From Alistipes sp. (GTDB taxonomy: Bacteria; Bacteroidota; Bacteroidia; Bacteroidales; Rikenellaceae), in NCBI GenBank assembly GCA_017555695.1, contig JAFZFX010000004.1, positions 40,850 through 104,849 of the forward strand: a DNA stretch of 64,000 nucleotides, in the 5' to 3' direction. Below the pieces are notes generated by a model. That model was not told the DNA's origin and did no database searches. It saw only the letters and a list, made by a program, of their open reading frames with translations. Position numbers and translations under genes: made by a program. Shown piece after piece: positions 32,423 through 41,383 of this stretch. Each line of letters starts with the position of its first letter. Position 1 is the stretch's first letter.

Positions 32423-35395
32423 CTACTTCTCAACCTTTACCAAACCCTTCTTTGACTGGCCATCGACATAGATGTAGAGAGGTTTTTCAAACTCGACACA
32501 ACGCAAGTATTCACCATCAAAAGAGGCGGGCATAGCATTCAGACTCTCAACATCCAGCACACCATCACCAGCTGATGGATTGAGCGACATATAGCCAACA
32601 CCCAGCGAGGTGACATTCTGGAAGAAGTGTGTACCCTGGCTCGCCTCGATATTGAAATCGGGCAGAGCAGACTCGACAATAACCCTCGCCTCGGAGATGT
32701 GCGCCCACTTGACTGGAACACCCAGGTTGGGGTCAGACGAGCCCCAACGACCCGTACCGATAAGCACATATTCGCATCCGTCGGCACGCATACGCTTATT
32801 GATTTCAAACAACTCATCGGCAATTTGTTGCGTCTTGAGCGACGAGAATTTATCGAACTTAAGATAAACCACACGGCGAATATCGCGCATCAGACCGACG
32901 CCCAAAGCACACTCGGAATAGACTATTGCATCGGATGTATCGACCGTAGACCAATCGAGTTTGGCACCCTCCTCATTGCGGATAATGGGGCGAATCTGCA
33001 ATAGATTGAAGATTTGCATCTCACCAGCAGGGACATCCATATTTACAGCAAACTCTATCTCAACGGGACAACGCATCTCTCTTTCGCCCATCGAGAGCAT
33101 ATCCTTGATAATATCAGCCAACGGGAACGAGCCATACTTAAGCACGCGATTGAATGTTATGACGCGGAAATAACGCGACAGCGTGGGACTCTCGCTAATA
33201 CGGCTGTTCTGATAGTCGTAGTACGAACAAGTATATTTTGCATTGCGAAAATCATTCATTCGCGACACGGGAATACGCTCAATATTGATGGCATCGTCAG
33301 TCGAAGAGCGGAAATGGTCGGGGTTAAGGCTCAAGGCCATAACCTCGGTTTGAGCATCCTGAATGGTGAGTTCAAGCGTAGAGGTCTGCAACGCCTTATC
33401 GGGATAAGCCGGCGAGAAACGCAAGCTCTTACCACCATCTACCACAGCCTTACCCAAGCCCATAACGATATTGCAAACACCATCCTCGGCCGTTTCATCG
33501 CCTATGGGATAGAGGTTTTGTGAGCGAGCCACACCCGACAGCGTGGGGAAGAAGTAGCCATTCTGCTCCGTGCCGCACACCTCCTGGATAAGTACAGCCA
33601 TCTTCTCCTCGGAGATAACATTCTGCGACGACTGGATATAGGCACGCGACGATGCAAAATAGACCGACGCATAGACGCTCTTGATGGCGCGCACCAGCAT
33701 ACGCAGCATCTGATCGTCATTCTCGCATCGGGGAATCATATATGTAGAATAGATACCCGCAAATGGCTGATAGTGCGAATCCTCAAGCTTTGACGAAGAG
33801 CGTATAGCCAGAGGTTTGGTACAAGTCGAAACAAAGACCTTCAGTTTGGCATACAACTCTGCTGGCAGCTCCGAATTGAGGAACTCTGACAAGATACCCT
33901 CATCGTCGAGTTCAAGGCCGATGACATACTTTAGACCATTCAGTTTGATGAATTGGTCGAAGTAGTCGGTGGCAATAACCAAACTGCGGGGAATCATTAT
34001 TCGCACATTGGGGTATTTGTAGTACTGGTTATATTTAGCCAGCATACTATTCATAAAGGCCAATCCACGCGCCTTACCACCAATAGAACCTTCGCCCACT
34101 CGTGCGAAACCGATGGCGTCGCTATATGTAGTCTCGTCGAACTGCGCAACAAGGCCCTGACCGAGCATTGTACGATAGTCCTTAAAGAGTGACACCAACG
34201 CGGCACGGTGCTCGTCAATAGAGTTAAAATTACTACTATTAATGCTACGCAACACCTTCGCCAACGGGAATAGACCTCGTGAGTAGAGCCACTTCGAGAG
34301 GTGCATCTGCGAGAGGTGATACTCCAACACATCATCGGGAACAGTAGCAATAAGCTCCTGCATCTGCATCAAGTCGCGAGCACGACCCACTACGGCGCCA
34401 GTCTTCAAGTCTCGGAAGAGGAATTCACCGAAGCCAAACTCGCGCAGGATAACATCACGCAACTCCTGAAGCAGAGTTTTAGACGATTTTGCAATAAATC
34501 CTGCATCGAGGCTTTCGGCCGTTGAGCGCAGATTCACCTGCGAAGACTGCATAATAACGGGCATCCAAGGCGTCTCGGCCTTAATCATCTTACAGATGTC
34601 GATACCCGCATCACTCTTCTCGTCCTCTGACCTATCGCCCGACTTAAGGATTAGTCCTACATCAGAGATAACACCCAAAAGATTCTTCTTATAGCGGTTG
34701 TAAATATCTATTGCATCGCTGTAATTGGTTGCGAGTAGCACTTTAGGACGCGCACGCTTACGGTTAATCTGCTGCTGCTCATTGTAGGCATCCTTCAAGA
34801 ATTCGCTATTCTGGACAAGCAAAATCCTATACAACTCGGGCAGATATGTCGAGTAGAACCTCACCGAATCCTCCACCAACAAAATGGCCTGCACACCGCC
34901 ATCCAAAATATCGTTCTCAGCATTGAGCTTATCCTCCATCAACTTGATGATGGCGATGATAAGGTCGGTATTACCGTGCCAACAGAATATATTATCGATA
35001 GCCGAACACTCCTGCTCGTCAATCTGACGGTATATCTCTTTAGAGAAACTTGTGAGCAAAACAACGGGCAGATTGGGGCACATCTTCTTGACCTCTTTGG
35101 CAAAGTCAAAGACATTGGGCTCGCCAACATTGTACATCGTAAGCACAAAGTCGAAGTCGGAACTGTGTTTCAACAGCTCCAACGCCTCGGATGTAGACTC
35201 CACGCGGGTGAGCGAAGGGGGATTACTCATATTGAGCTCCATATACTCGCGGTTGATTTGCGACTCGATATGACCATCCTCCTCGAGGATATAGCCATCG
35301 TAGGTGCAACATACAAGCAATATCTTGTGAATACGGTGTTGCATAAAACGATGGAACTCGCCCTGTTCGATGCTCAAATAAGTATGCTCGTGCAT
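32423..35395 (-). CDS. Two receiver-like domains fused to a PEP/pyruvate-binding (PPDK N-type) domain
   Basis: A 990-residue cytoplasmic protein. Residues about 18-140 form a receiver-like domain whose phosphoacceptor position is lost (FDFVLTMYNVGEP). Residues about 170-315 form a second receiver with LVEDS (Glu175, Asp176), the phosphoacceptor candidate Asp245 (ISDVG), a QSS motif and Lys303 (AKSS), so it looks phosphorylatable. From about 430 the ATP/PEP-binding N-domain of PEP synthase and PPDK follows (GSIGGKARGLAF, LAIRSSSKLEDS, QPFAGIY). The swivelling phosphohistidine and C-terminal PEP domains are absent. The ATG at 35395 is chosen because a TATCTTTG element lies just upstream; a longer frame would run through the divergent gene. 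The reaction is unknown. Confidence 0.82.
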   Translation of the reverse strand: MHEHTYLSIEQGEFHRFMQHRIHKILLVCCTYDGYILEEDGHIESQINREYMELNMSNPPSLTRVESTSEALELLKHSSDFDFVLTMYNVGEPNVFDFAKEVKKMCPNLPVVLLTSFSKEIYRQIDEQECSAIDNIFCWHGNTDLIIAIIKLMEDKLNAENDILDGGVQAILLVEDSVRFYSTYLPELYRILLVQNSEFLKDAYNEQQQINRKRARPKVLLATNYSDAIDIYNRYKKNLLGVISDVGLILKSGDRSEDEKSDAGIDICKMIKAETPWMPVIMQSSQVNLRSTAESLDAGFIAKSSKTLLQELRDVILREFGFGEFLFRDLKTGAVVGRARDLMQMQELIATVPDDVLEYHLSQMHLSKWLYSRGLFPLAKVLRSINSSNFNSIDEHRAALVSLFKDYRTMLGQGLVAQFDETTYSDAIGFARVGEGSIGGKARGLAFMNSMLAKYNQYYKYPNVRIMIPRSLVIATDYFDQFIKLNGLKYVIGLELDDEGILSEFLNSELPAELYAKLKVFVSTCTKPLAIRSSSKLEDSHYQPFAGIYSTYMIPRCENDDQMLRMLVRAIKSVYASVYFASSRAYIQSSQNVISEEKMAVLIQEVCGTEQNGYFFPTLSGVARSQNLYPIGDETAEDGVCNIVMGLGKAVVDGGKSLRFSPAYPDKALQTSTLELTIQDAQTEVMALSLNPDHFRSSTDDAINIERIPVSRMNDFRNAKYTCSYYDYQNSRISESPTLSRYFRVITFNRVLKYGSFPLADIIKDMLSMGEREMRCPVEIEFAVNMDVPAGEMQIFNLLQIRPIIRNEEGAKLDWSTVDTSDAIVYSECALGVGLMRDIRRVVYLKFDKFSSLKTQQIADELFEINKRMRADGCEYVLIGTGRWGSSDPNLGVPVKWAHISEARVIVESALPDFNIEASQGTHFFQNVTSLGVGYMSLNPSAGDGVLDVESLNAMPASFDGEYLRCVEFEKPLYIYVDGQSKKGLVKVEK

Positions 35396-35424
35396 AATAA
35401 ATCTTTTTTGAATGAATCCTACAC

Positions 35425-35432
35425 AAAGATAT
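35425..35432 (-). promoter_or_regulatory. -7 element for the receiver/PEP-binding gene
   Basis: TATCTTTG on the minus strand, 29 bases before the ATG at 35395. It faces the divergent promoter at 35440-35471. Confidence 0.55.
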
Positions 35433-35439
35433 GCAGAAT

Positions 35440-35471
35440 TTGCGAAAAACATTGCAAAATGGTTAAATTTG
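35440..35471 (+). promoter_or_regulatory. Promoter for the C_GCAxxG_C_C gene
   Basis: TTTG (35440-35443), 20 bases, then TAAATTTG (35464-35471), a good Bacteroidota match. The ATG is 20 bases downstream. Confidence 0.7.
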
Positions 35472-35491
35472 CACTCAAAACAAGCTGAAAT

Positions 35492-35956
35492 ATGAAAGTA
35501 GATGTAGCAATGCGCTCGAAGCAGGCAAAGGAGCTTTTCGAGGCGGGATATAACTGCGCACAAGCGGTATTTTTGGCCTATCGCGACATAAGCGGTCTTG
35601 ACGAAGTGATGGCCGCAACGATTGCCGCACCCTTTGGTGGCGGTATGGGCCGACTGCGCGAGGTGTGTGGTGCGGTGAGCGGCATGACAATGGTTGCAGG
35701 ATTCCTCTATCCAAACGCTGACCCCAAAGATAGTCAGCGCAAAAAGGAGAACTATGCCGCCGTGCAAGAGTTGGCCGAAAAATTCCGTCAGGAGAATGGT
35801 GCGATAGTATGCCGTGAGTTGTTAGGTTTAGCACAACGCAGTGATGACCCTACCCCATCACCTCGCACCGAGGAGTATTACAAGCGTCGCCCCTGCGCCG
35901 AGTATGTAGCCATAGCGGCACGCATCGTGGGCGAGAAGATTAACTCGATGGAGTAA
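35492..35956 (+). CDS. C_GCAxxG_C_C family protein
   Basis: A 154-residue cytoplasmic protein of the C_GCAxxG_C_C family, a putative redox or metal-binding group. The defining cysteines are present: GYNCAQAV (about Cys22), REVCGAVSG (about Cys54), a third in IVCREL (about 110) and a fourth in RPCAEYV (about 133). The Gly-rich FGGGMGRL precedes the second cysteine. The function of the family is not established. It is divergent from the receiver/PEP-binding gene with which it shares a compact promoter region, and it is followed by a terminator. Confidence 0.88.
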   Translation: MKVDVAMRSKQAKELFEAGYNCAQAVFLAYRDISGLDEVMAATIAAPFGGGMGRLREVCGAVSGMTMVAGFLYPNADPKDSQRKKENYAAVQELAEKFRQENGAIVCRELLGLAQRSDDPTPSPRTEEYYKRRPCAEYVAIAARIVGEKINSME

Positions 35957-35978
35957 ACAAGCATTGGCAATAAAACAA

Positions 35979-36020
35979 ATGAGGAGCCTGGCACTAACGG
36001 TCAGACTCCTCATCTTTTTT
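35979..36020. terminator. Bidirectional terminator between the C_GCAxxG and mscL genes
   Basis: Stem ATGAGGAG / CTCCTCAT (35979-35986 and 36006-36013), extended by CTG/CAG, followed by a T-run on the + side and a T-rich tail on the minus strand. Confidence 0.75.
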
Positions 36021-36035
36021 AGCTATAGCGAGCTA

Positions 36036-36467
36036 TTATTTCTTCTCCTTCAAGAGGTCACGAATCTCGGTCAAGAGCAACTCCTCCTTGCTGGGCTTAG
36101 GCTCGGGAGCAGGTGCGGGGGCGGGAGCCTCCTTCTTCTTGATGAGCTGGTTCATAACCTTAACCATCATAAATACGCAGAATGCCAACAATGTGAAATC
36201 GACAACCTGCTGAACAAATGCACCATAGTTCCAAGTAACAGCAGGATTGAGCACCTCACCAGCAGCATCCAAAACAGGCTGCTTGAGTGTAAGCTTAAGG
36301 TCAGTGAAATCTACGCCACCAATAAGCAAACCGATAGGAGGCATAATAACATCATTAACAAGCGAGGTAACAATCTTACCAAATGCACCACCAATGATAA
36401 CACCGACAGCCATATCCATCACATTACCCTTGAGTGCAAAAGCCTTAAATTCTTGTAAAAATCCCAT
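36036..36467 (-). CDS. mscL: Large-conductance mechanosensitive channel MscL
   Basis: A 143-residue inner-membrane protein that opens under membrane tension to release solutes in hypo-osmotic shock. The N-terminal amphipathic helix and first membrane helix read [20 protein letters not shown] with [20 protein letters not shown]. The second helix is [21 protein letters not shown] Pro/Ala-rich stretch (about 110-125) separates it from the C-terminal helix ([11 protein letters not shown]). The length and order are standard for the family. It is a single-gene unit on the minus strand with no partner needed, since the channel is a homopentamer. Confidence 0.96.
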   Translation of the reverse strand: MGFLQEFKAFALKGNVMDMAVGVIIGGAFGKIVTSLVNDVIMPPIGLLIGGVDFTDLKLTLKQPVLDAAGEVLNPAVTWNYGAFVQQVVDFTLLAFCVFMMVKVMNQLIKKKEAPAPAPAPEPKPSKEELLLTEIRDLLKEKK

Positions 36468-36553
36468 AATTCAACTCTTTTTATAATTTGTATTACTTAA
36501 ATTTTCTTATCCTTATTTTGACCTCAGTCGCCGGTTAGCCGACGAGTAACAAC

Positions 36554-37141
36554 CTACAACAAAATCTCGCGCAACTTGCAGCAGCTCGCCTCGTAGTCGT
36601 TGCGATCGAAATGGAACGGAGTGATACCCTTAGCCTCGGCAGCCTTGACATTCTCCTCTCTATCGTCGATAAACATCGTCTCGCTGGCATCAAGAGCGTA
36701 GCGATCAAGCAGAATATCGTAGATTTCGGGCATAGGCTTAACCACACCCTCCTCGCACGAGATAACCTCGCCATCAAAGTTGGCGTAAACCGCCTGCTGA
36801 CGCAAAAAGTCGATAAACTCACGCGACATATTAGACAGCACATAGAGTTTGTAGCCTGCCGCCTTCAAGTCGGCAATAAGTGCAGCCGTAGGCGCAATGG
36901 TCTCCTGACGAGAGATAGCCAGAAGTATCATTTCGCGCGTGAAATCCTCACCCACTCCTCTATACTCACTCAACTCACGCACTACCGTATCGAAGTCCGA
37001 TGCTCCAAGGTCGTAATCGACCCAAAAACGCGGCATTGGAGATTGGGCGACATATGAGAAAAACTGCTTAAACTCGTCGCTACTCTTTGTGGGGTCCTGC
37101 GCAAAAACGACACGCCCCAGGTCAAAAACAATATTCTTCAT
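36554..37141 (-). CDS. HAD family hydrolase (subfamily IA type)
   Basis: A 195-residue cytoplasmic phosphatase-like protein. Motif I is VFDLGRVV, with the nucleophile Asp7 and the D-L-G form seen in YihX-like members. Motif II is VLSNMS (about 97), motif III is the Lys in GVVKPMP (about 134), and motif IV is MFIDDREENVKAA (about 157). A four-helix cap occupies about 15-80. The likely activity is dephosphorylation of a sugar phosphate or similar small molecule; specificity cannot be read. A TATCTTTG element ends five bases before the ATG, which suggests a leaderless transcript. Confidence 0.9.
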   Translation of the reverse strand: MKNIVFDLGRVVFAQDPTKSSDEFKQFFSYVAQSPMPRFWVDYDLGASDFDTVVRELSEYRGVGEDFTREMILLAISRQETIAPTAALIADLKAAGYKLYVLSNMSREFIDFLRQQAVYANFDGEVISCEEGVVKPMPEIYDILLDRYALDASETMFIDDREENVKAAEAKGITPFHFDRNDYEASCCKLREILL

Positions 37142-37146
37142 ATAGA

Positions 37147-37154
37147 CAAAGATA
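37147..37154 (-). promoter_or_regulatory. -7 element next to the ATG of the HAD gene
   Basis: TATCTTTG on the minus strand, five bases from the ATG at 37141. Transcription would start at or near the start codon. Confidence 0.5.
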
Positions 37155-37241
37155 GTGATTTACAACGAAAACTCCAAATTGAGTAGCACAACCAGACAGA
37201 ATAAATAGAACGAAAATGGTCGATACATATAATATTTTGAC

Positions 37242-37249
37242 TATATTTG
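37242..37249 (+). promoter_or_regulatory. -7 element for the NigD-like gene
   Basis: TATATTTG, 41 bases before the ATG at 37291, matches TAnnTTTG. Confidence 0.45.
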
Positions 37250-37290
37250 CGTTTACCTAAATGAATATTGCAAATAAAAATTAATCTATA

Positions 37291-38013
37291 ATGAGAAAAC
37301 TACTTTTACTTGCAGTGACCATCATAAGCACTGCATCTCTGATGATTTCGTGCAACAAAAAGGACGATATGCCAGAGAAACATTCACAACTGGTTACCAT
37401 CTTGGACGGCAGCTGGGACACAGGAAACTTCACCGTAAAATTCGACGACAACAAGACAGCCTATGTAGAGAACTCGTCAAAGTTCTTTATCTCTGGTTCG
37501 TCGTACCTTAACGGGGAGACACGCGCGATGATAACATTCCACTACGCCGAGGGGCAACAAAAGGAGGGCTTCGACCACACTATCACCATTACAGAGCTTT
37601 TCCCCTTACCCACCTCATATTTGAAGCACCTCGAGGAGTCGGGCATCGCCAACATTGAGGAGTATGATACGGGCATCAACATTGATTCTGGATTCTTCGC
37701 CAACGGCTATGTGAACATAGCAATACGCTATAAGTCAAGTCCCGAGATGGGTTCGAAACACAGCGTAAAGTTGGTATATAACACCGACATCGAGAACAGC
37801 CCATATAAGGATTTGTACAAGGCTGATGACAAATACCTCTACCTGGAGCTGTATCACGACAATAAGAACGACGCAAAGACCTCGGAGTATTCGATTTACC
37901 AGTGCTACAAACTCATTCCCGAAAATCTGGCAATCGACAACTACAAAGGCATAAAGGTGCTGTACAAATCGGAGATCGACGGCGAATACAAGAACTTTTC
38001 CATCGTGCTGTAA
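37291..38013 (+). CDS. NigD-like lipoprotein
   Basis: A 240-residue exported protein with lipobox SLMISC. The body has two parts: an N-terminal OB-like strand domain (about 35-115, with WDTGNFTVKFDDNKTAYVEN and RAMITFHYAE) and a C-terminal beta-sandwich (about 130-240, with INIDSGFFANGYVNIAIRY and HSVKLVYN). This layout matches NigD-like proteins of Bacteroidales, whose function is unknown. It has its own promoter and terminator and no obvious operon partner. The assignment rests on layout and motif feel, so it could be an unrelated lipoprotein. Confidence 0.6.
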   Translation: MRKLLLLAVTIISTASLMISCNKKDDMPEKHSQLVTILDGSWDTGNFTVKFDDNKTAYVENSSKFFISGSSYLNGETRAMITFHYAEGQQKEGFDHTITITELFPLPTSYLKHLEESGIANIEEYDTGINIDSGFFANGYVNIAIRYKSSPEMGSKHSVKLVYNTDIENSPYKDLYKADDKYLYLELYHDNKNDAKTSEYSIYQCYKLIPENLAIDNYKGIKVLYKSEIDGEYKNFSIVL

Positions 38014-38036
38014 AGCGGCAAAAAAAGAAAAACTTT

Positions 38037-38085
38037 AATGGGGTTGATTACGCATATCGCGTAGCCAACCCCATTATTTTTTTTT
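38037..38085. terminator. Bidirectional terminator after the NigD-like gene
   Basis: Stem AATGGGGTTG / CAACCCCATT (38037-38046 and 38066-38075), continued by TACGC / GCGTA, then T9. The minus-strand side is also followed by a T-rich tail. Confidence 0.85.
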
Positions 38086-38098
38086 GCGCAGACAAGAG

Positions 38099-39343
38099 TT
38101 AGAAATTAATTGCACTATCACGCATTACGCCCTCACCGCGCCAGACGCGTTGCGAAGACCACATCTCATCCTTGTCGCTCCAGAACTCACTATCAGCAGG
38201 CAGACCCAATGGCAAAAAAACAAAGCAACAGAGATATGCACTACCCGTTGAGACATACGACTCTGCCACCAAAGGCTGATGGCCGCAAAATCCGAGCGTA
38301 AGCCAGCCATCCTTATCGAACATCTGCTTTACGGTCTGTCGCTTGATTACAGCCGTCAAGGCGGCGCGCACTTGGGCAGGCTTTATATTATCGTTCAGAG
38401 CGCCGAGGAGTGCCGTATGCGACAACACCTGAAATGCGCCATAGCGATAACCGCACGAGCGACCTAACATCGGGAATGTACCCTCGGGCGAGATGAGCAT
38501 CTCCTGCTGCGAAGCGTAACGCGACATACGGCCGAGGAACTTATCATACATAGCGCCATAGTCGGCGTACTCTCTACTCTTATCAGCATTGGCCTTCAAC
38601 ACGGCAGTGATATCGACCAGCATAGGCTGAATCACATAGCTGTTGTAGTAGTCGAGGTGGAATACCTTACCGTCGCCATACCAGCCGTCGCCCTTATACC
38701 ACTCCTCGTGTTTATCGATGGCATATTTTATCTTTTGAAAATCACACTCGCCCGTAAATTGTAGCAATGCCGCCTCAATCGTTGCAGAGAAGAGCAACCA
38801 ATTATTCTCCCAAGCGCGTATCTTTCGAGAGCGATGAAACTCTTCGATGATTCGCTGGCGGGTCTGACTGTCGAGTTGTGGCCAGACGACATCTTTCGAG
38901 CGCAACAGCCCCTGTGCAAAAAAGGCGGCATCAACAAGCGGCTGCGTACCTGGGCCATCGAAAGGCATATAGTCGGGGCTTGAAGGATCTACAGCATTGG
39001 CAATGGCCTTAACCACCAGCGAGGTCATACGCTTGCGCTGCTCGCCTTCGCGGCTATCCTTTTCACCAAGATTAAGCCAAGGGGCAATTCCATTGAAAGA
39101 GCGGCCCAGAGCCTCGAGGTGGGTAACATCGGCTCGCTTGCCCTCATTAGTGCCGTCATTGACCTCGACAGGCATATTCTCGCGCAATGTACCTGCCGCT
39201 AAATTCTCATAGACGGGAGTGGCAATGCGCAGCATTGTATTCACCCAATAACTTCTCACCACCTTGGGATTGGCTGCCTCGGCCGAGAGTGCAGAAAAAG
39301 CCATAGCGCACAAAAGCGCAACGATTGAAAGAGTCCGTTTCAT
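38099..39343 (-). CDS. DUF2264 domain secreted protein
   Basis: A 414-residue protein with a signal peptide (to about LSAEAA). The DUF2264 signature is visible from the start of the mature part: VRSYWVNTMLRIATPVYENL, then HLEALGRSFNGIAPWLNLG, NNWLLFSATIEAALL and WYGDGKVFHLDYYNSYVIQP. The fold is expected to be an (alpha/alpha)6 barrel as in unsaturated glucuronyl hydrolases and heparinase-type proteins, and an action on polysaccharide fragments is probable but unproven. The ATG at 39343 (MKRTLS) is preferred over one 18 bases upstream because it directly begins the signal peptide. Confidence 0.88.
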   Translation of the reverse strand: MKRTLSIVALLCAMAFSALSAEAANPKVVRSYWVNTMLRIATPVYENLAAGTLRENMPVEVNDGTNEGKRADVTHLEALGRSFNGIAPWLNLGEKDSREGEQRKRMTSLVVKAIANAVDPSSPDYMPFDGPGTQPLVDAAFFAQGLLRSKDVVWPQLDSQTRQRIIEEFHRSRKIRAWENNWLLFSATIEAALLQFTGECDFQKIKYAIDKHEEWYKGDGWYGDGKVFHLDYYNSYVIQPMLVDITAVLKANADKSREYADYGAMYDKFLGRMSRYASQQEMLISPEGTFPMLGRSCGYRYGAFQVLSHTALLGALNDNIKPAQVRAALTAVIKRQTVKQMFDKDGWLTLGFCGHQPLVAESYVSTGSAYLCCFVFLPLGLPADSEFWSDKDEMWSSQRVWRGEGVMRDSAINF

Positions 39344-39421
39344 ACTATTTATATTATACACGCCACTTCACGCAAGCAGCGTTACACAAATATAGCTTAT
39401 TATTTCATCATCTGCAAGCAC

Positions 39422-39460
39422 AAAAAAAATACCCCGTCGGACTTTGCGTCTGACGGGGAG
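39422..39460 (-). terminator. Terminator of the nqr operon
   Basis: Minus-strand stem CCCCGTCAGAC / GTCCGACGGGG (39458-39448 and 39442-39432, one mismatch) followed by a T8 run (39429-39422). Confidence 0.88.
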
Positions 39461-39480
39461 TATAGAAAATCCCTAAAGGA

Positions 39481-40743
39481 TTATGCACCGAAGTTATCGA
39501 AGAGGATATTCTCGGCGGGAACTCCAAGGCTGTCGAGCATATTTACAACAGCTGAAGCCATCATCGGAGGTCCACACATCAAGTAGATGCAGCCCTCGGG
39601 CTCGTCGTGATTTTTAAGGTAGTTCTCATACAAAACATTGTGTACGAAACCAACCTTGTACTCTACGCCAGCAGCATCAGCTGCGGGGTCGGGACGGTCC
39701 AAAGCCAAGTTAAACTTGAAGTTGGGGAACTCCTTCTCGATAGCGGCAAAGTCCTCCAAATAGAAAGCCTCCTTGAGTGAACGAGCACCATACCAGAAAG
39801 TAACGGGACGCTTAGTCTTCTCGGTCTTGAAGAGGTGCATCAAGTGGCTACGCATAGGAGCCATACCAGCACCACCACCGATGAATACCAACTCCTGTGT
39901 ATCAGGCAGGTTATCGGGCAAGAAGAACTCACCGTAAGGCCCTGAGATAGTAATCTTATCACCGGGCTTAAGTGAGTAGATGTATGAAGAACATACACCA
40001 GGATTAACATTCATAAAGCCACCTGTAGCACGATCGAAGGGAGGAGTAGCGATACGAACATTCAACTTGATGACATTACCCTCGGCAGGATATGTAGCGC
40101 AAGAGTAAGCGCGCACCTGAGGCTCGGGGTTCACCATCTGCAAGTCAAAGACCTTCATCTTCTCCCAATCCTCACGGTACTCGGGATCTACATCGATGTC
40201 CTTATAGTTCACTGTGATTGCGGGCACATCAATCTGGATGTAACCACCACTGCGGAAGTTCAAATCCTCACCCTCGGGCAACTTAACAACGAACTCCTTG
40301 ATAAAGGTAGCCACATTGTGGTTTGAAACAACCTCGCACTCCCACTTCTTGATAGAAAGAACTGAAGCGGGAACAGCAATCTTCATATTCTCCTTAACCT
40401 TAACCTGGCAACCCAGACGCCACTTCTGCTGGATCTGCTTACGGTTGAAGAAGCCAGTCTCGGTGGGCAGGATATCACCACCACCCTCCAAAACCTGACA
40501 CTTGCACTGACCACAAGCACCCTTACCACCACAAGCTGAAGGGAGGAAGATACCCTGCGCTGTGAGTGTGTTCAAAAGTGTTGAGCCTGCCTCTACGGTC
40601 AAGACCTTGTTTCCGTCATTAATATCGATAGTAACATCGCCTGACGATGTAAGTTTAGCCTTTGCAAAGAGAAGCAACGCTACCAAAAGCAGTGTTACCA
40701 CCAGAAAGGCAACTATCGCAACAATAATTGTTAAAATATCCAT
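39481..40743 (-). CDS. nqrF: Na+-translocating NADH:quinone reductase subunit F
   Basis: The NADH-oxidising subunit of Na+-NQR. One N-terminal membrane helix (about 3-28) is followed by a plant-type [2Fe-2S] ferredoxin domain with Cys71, Cys77, Cys80 and Cys112. After it come the FAD-binding barrel (RAYSCATYP, about 215) and the NADH-binding domain (FIGGGAGMAPMRSHL, about 290; CGPPMM near the end). Electrons pass from NADH through FAD and the iron-sulphur centre to the other subunits. The 420-residue length is normal. It is the last gene of the six-gene operon and is followed by a strong terminator. Confidence 0.97.
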   Translation of the reverse strand: MDILTIIVAIVAFLVVTLLLVALLLFAKAKLTSSGDVTIDINDGNKVLTVEAGSTLLNTLTAQGIFLPSACGGKGACGQCKCQVLEGGGDILPTETGFFNRKQIQQKWRLGCQVKVKENMKIAVPASVLSIKKWECEVVSNHNVATFIKEFVVKLPEGEDLNFRSGGYIQIDVPAITVNYKDIDVDPEYREDWEKMKVFDLQMVNPEPQVRAYSCATYPAEGNVIKLNVRIATPPFDRATGGFMNVNPGVCSSYIYSLKPGDKITISGPYGEFFLPDNLPDTQELVFIGGGAGMAPMRSHLMHLFKTEKTKRPVTFWYGARSLKEAFYLEDFAAIEKEFPNFKFNLALDRPDPAADAAGVEYKVGFVHNVLYENYLKNHDEPEGCIYLMCGPPMMASAVVNMLDSLGVPAENILFDNFGA

Positions 40744-40764
40744 TTCTAATCTCTTATTAAAGGT

Positions 40765-41373
40765 TTACAACTTAATACCAGAGAAAATCATAAATGCAAT
40801 ACCCATCAAACCAGTGATGATAAATGCAATACCGGGGCCCTTCAAAGCTGAGGGGATGTGAGAGTACTGCAAACGCTCACGGATAGCAGCCATCATAACG
40901 ATAGCCAACCACCAGCCCAAACCTGAGCCTACACCGTAAACGATGCTCTGCCACAAACCGTCAATCTCGCCTGAAACGACCTTCTGCTGCATAAAGAGTG
41001 AACCACCCATGATGGCGCAGTTTACAGCGATAAGCGGCAAGAAGATACCCAACTGGTTGTATAGTGAGGGTGAATACTTCTCAACGATCATCTCAACCAA
41101 CTGCACGAATGATGCAATAACGGCAATGAAGACGATAAATGTCAAGAAGCTCAAATCAACACCTTCAACCAAAGCATTGGGAGCCAATACATACTCGTTC
41201 AAAAGGTAGTTCAAAGGCACTGTCATAGCCATCACGAATGTAACGGCAGCACCAAGACCAAGTGCAGTCTTTACGCTCTTCGACACGGCGATGTAAGAAC
41301 ACATACCGAAGAAGAAGGCGAATACCATGTTGTCGATAAAAATCGAGCGTATAAAAAGATTCAATGTTTCCAT
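40765..41373 (-). CDS. nqrE: Na+-translocating NADH:quinone reductase subunit E
   Basis: A 202-residue membrane subunit with six helices, homologous to NqrD and to RnfA. Typical marks are IFIDNMVFAFFFGMCSYIAVS, which includes the conserved Cys of the first half, and the inverted-repeat partner LPLIAVNCAIMGGSLFMQQ with the second Cys. In the complex, NqrD and NqrE cysteines hold an intramembrane iron centre. It lies 10 bases after nqrD and 21 bases before nqrF, within one transcript. Confidence 0.97.
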   Translation of the reverse strand: METLNLFIRSIFIDNMVFAFFFGMCSYIAVSKSVKTALGLGAAVTFVMAMTVPLNYLLNEYVLAPNALVEGVDLSFLTFIVFIAVIASFVQLVEMIVEKYSPSLYNQLGIFLPLIAVNCAIMGGSLFMQQKVVSGEIDGLWQSIVYGVGSGLGWWLAIVMMAAIRERLQYSHIPSALKGPGIAFIITGLMGIAFMIFSGIKL

Positions 41374-41383
41374 ATTCTACCTC

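Noticed and set aside
35396-35767. N-terminal extension of the receiver/PEP-binding gene to about 1114 residues
   Set aside because: The extension would run through the divergent promoters and into the C_GCAxxG gene. The promoter at 35425-35432 and the ATG at 35395 give a better start.
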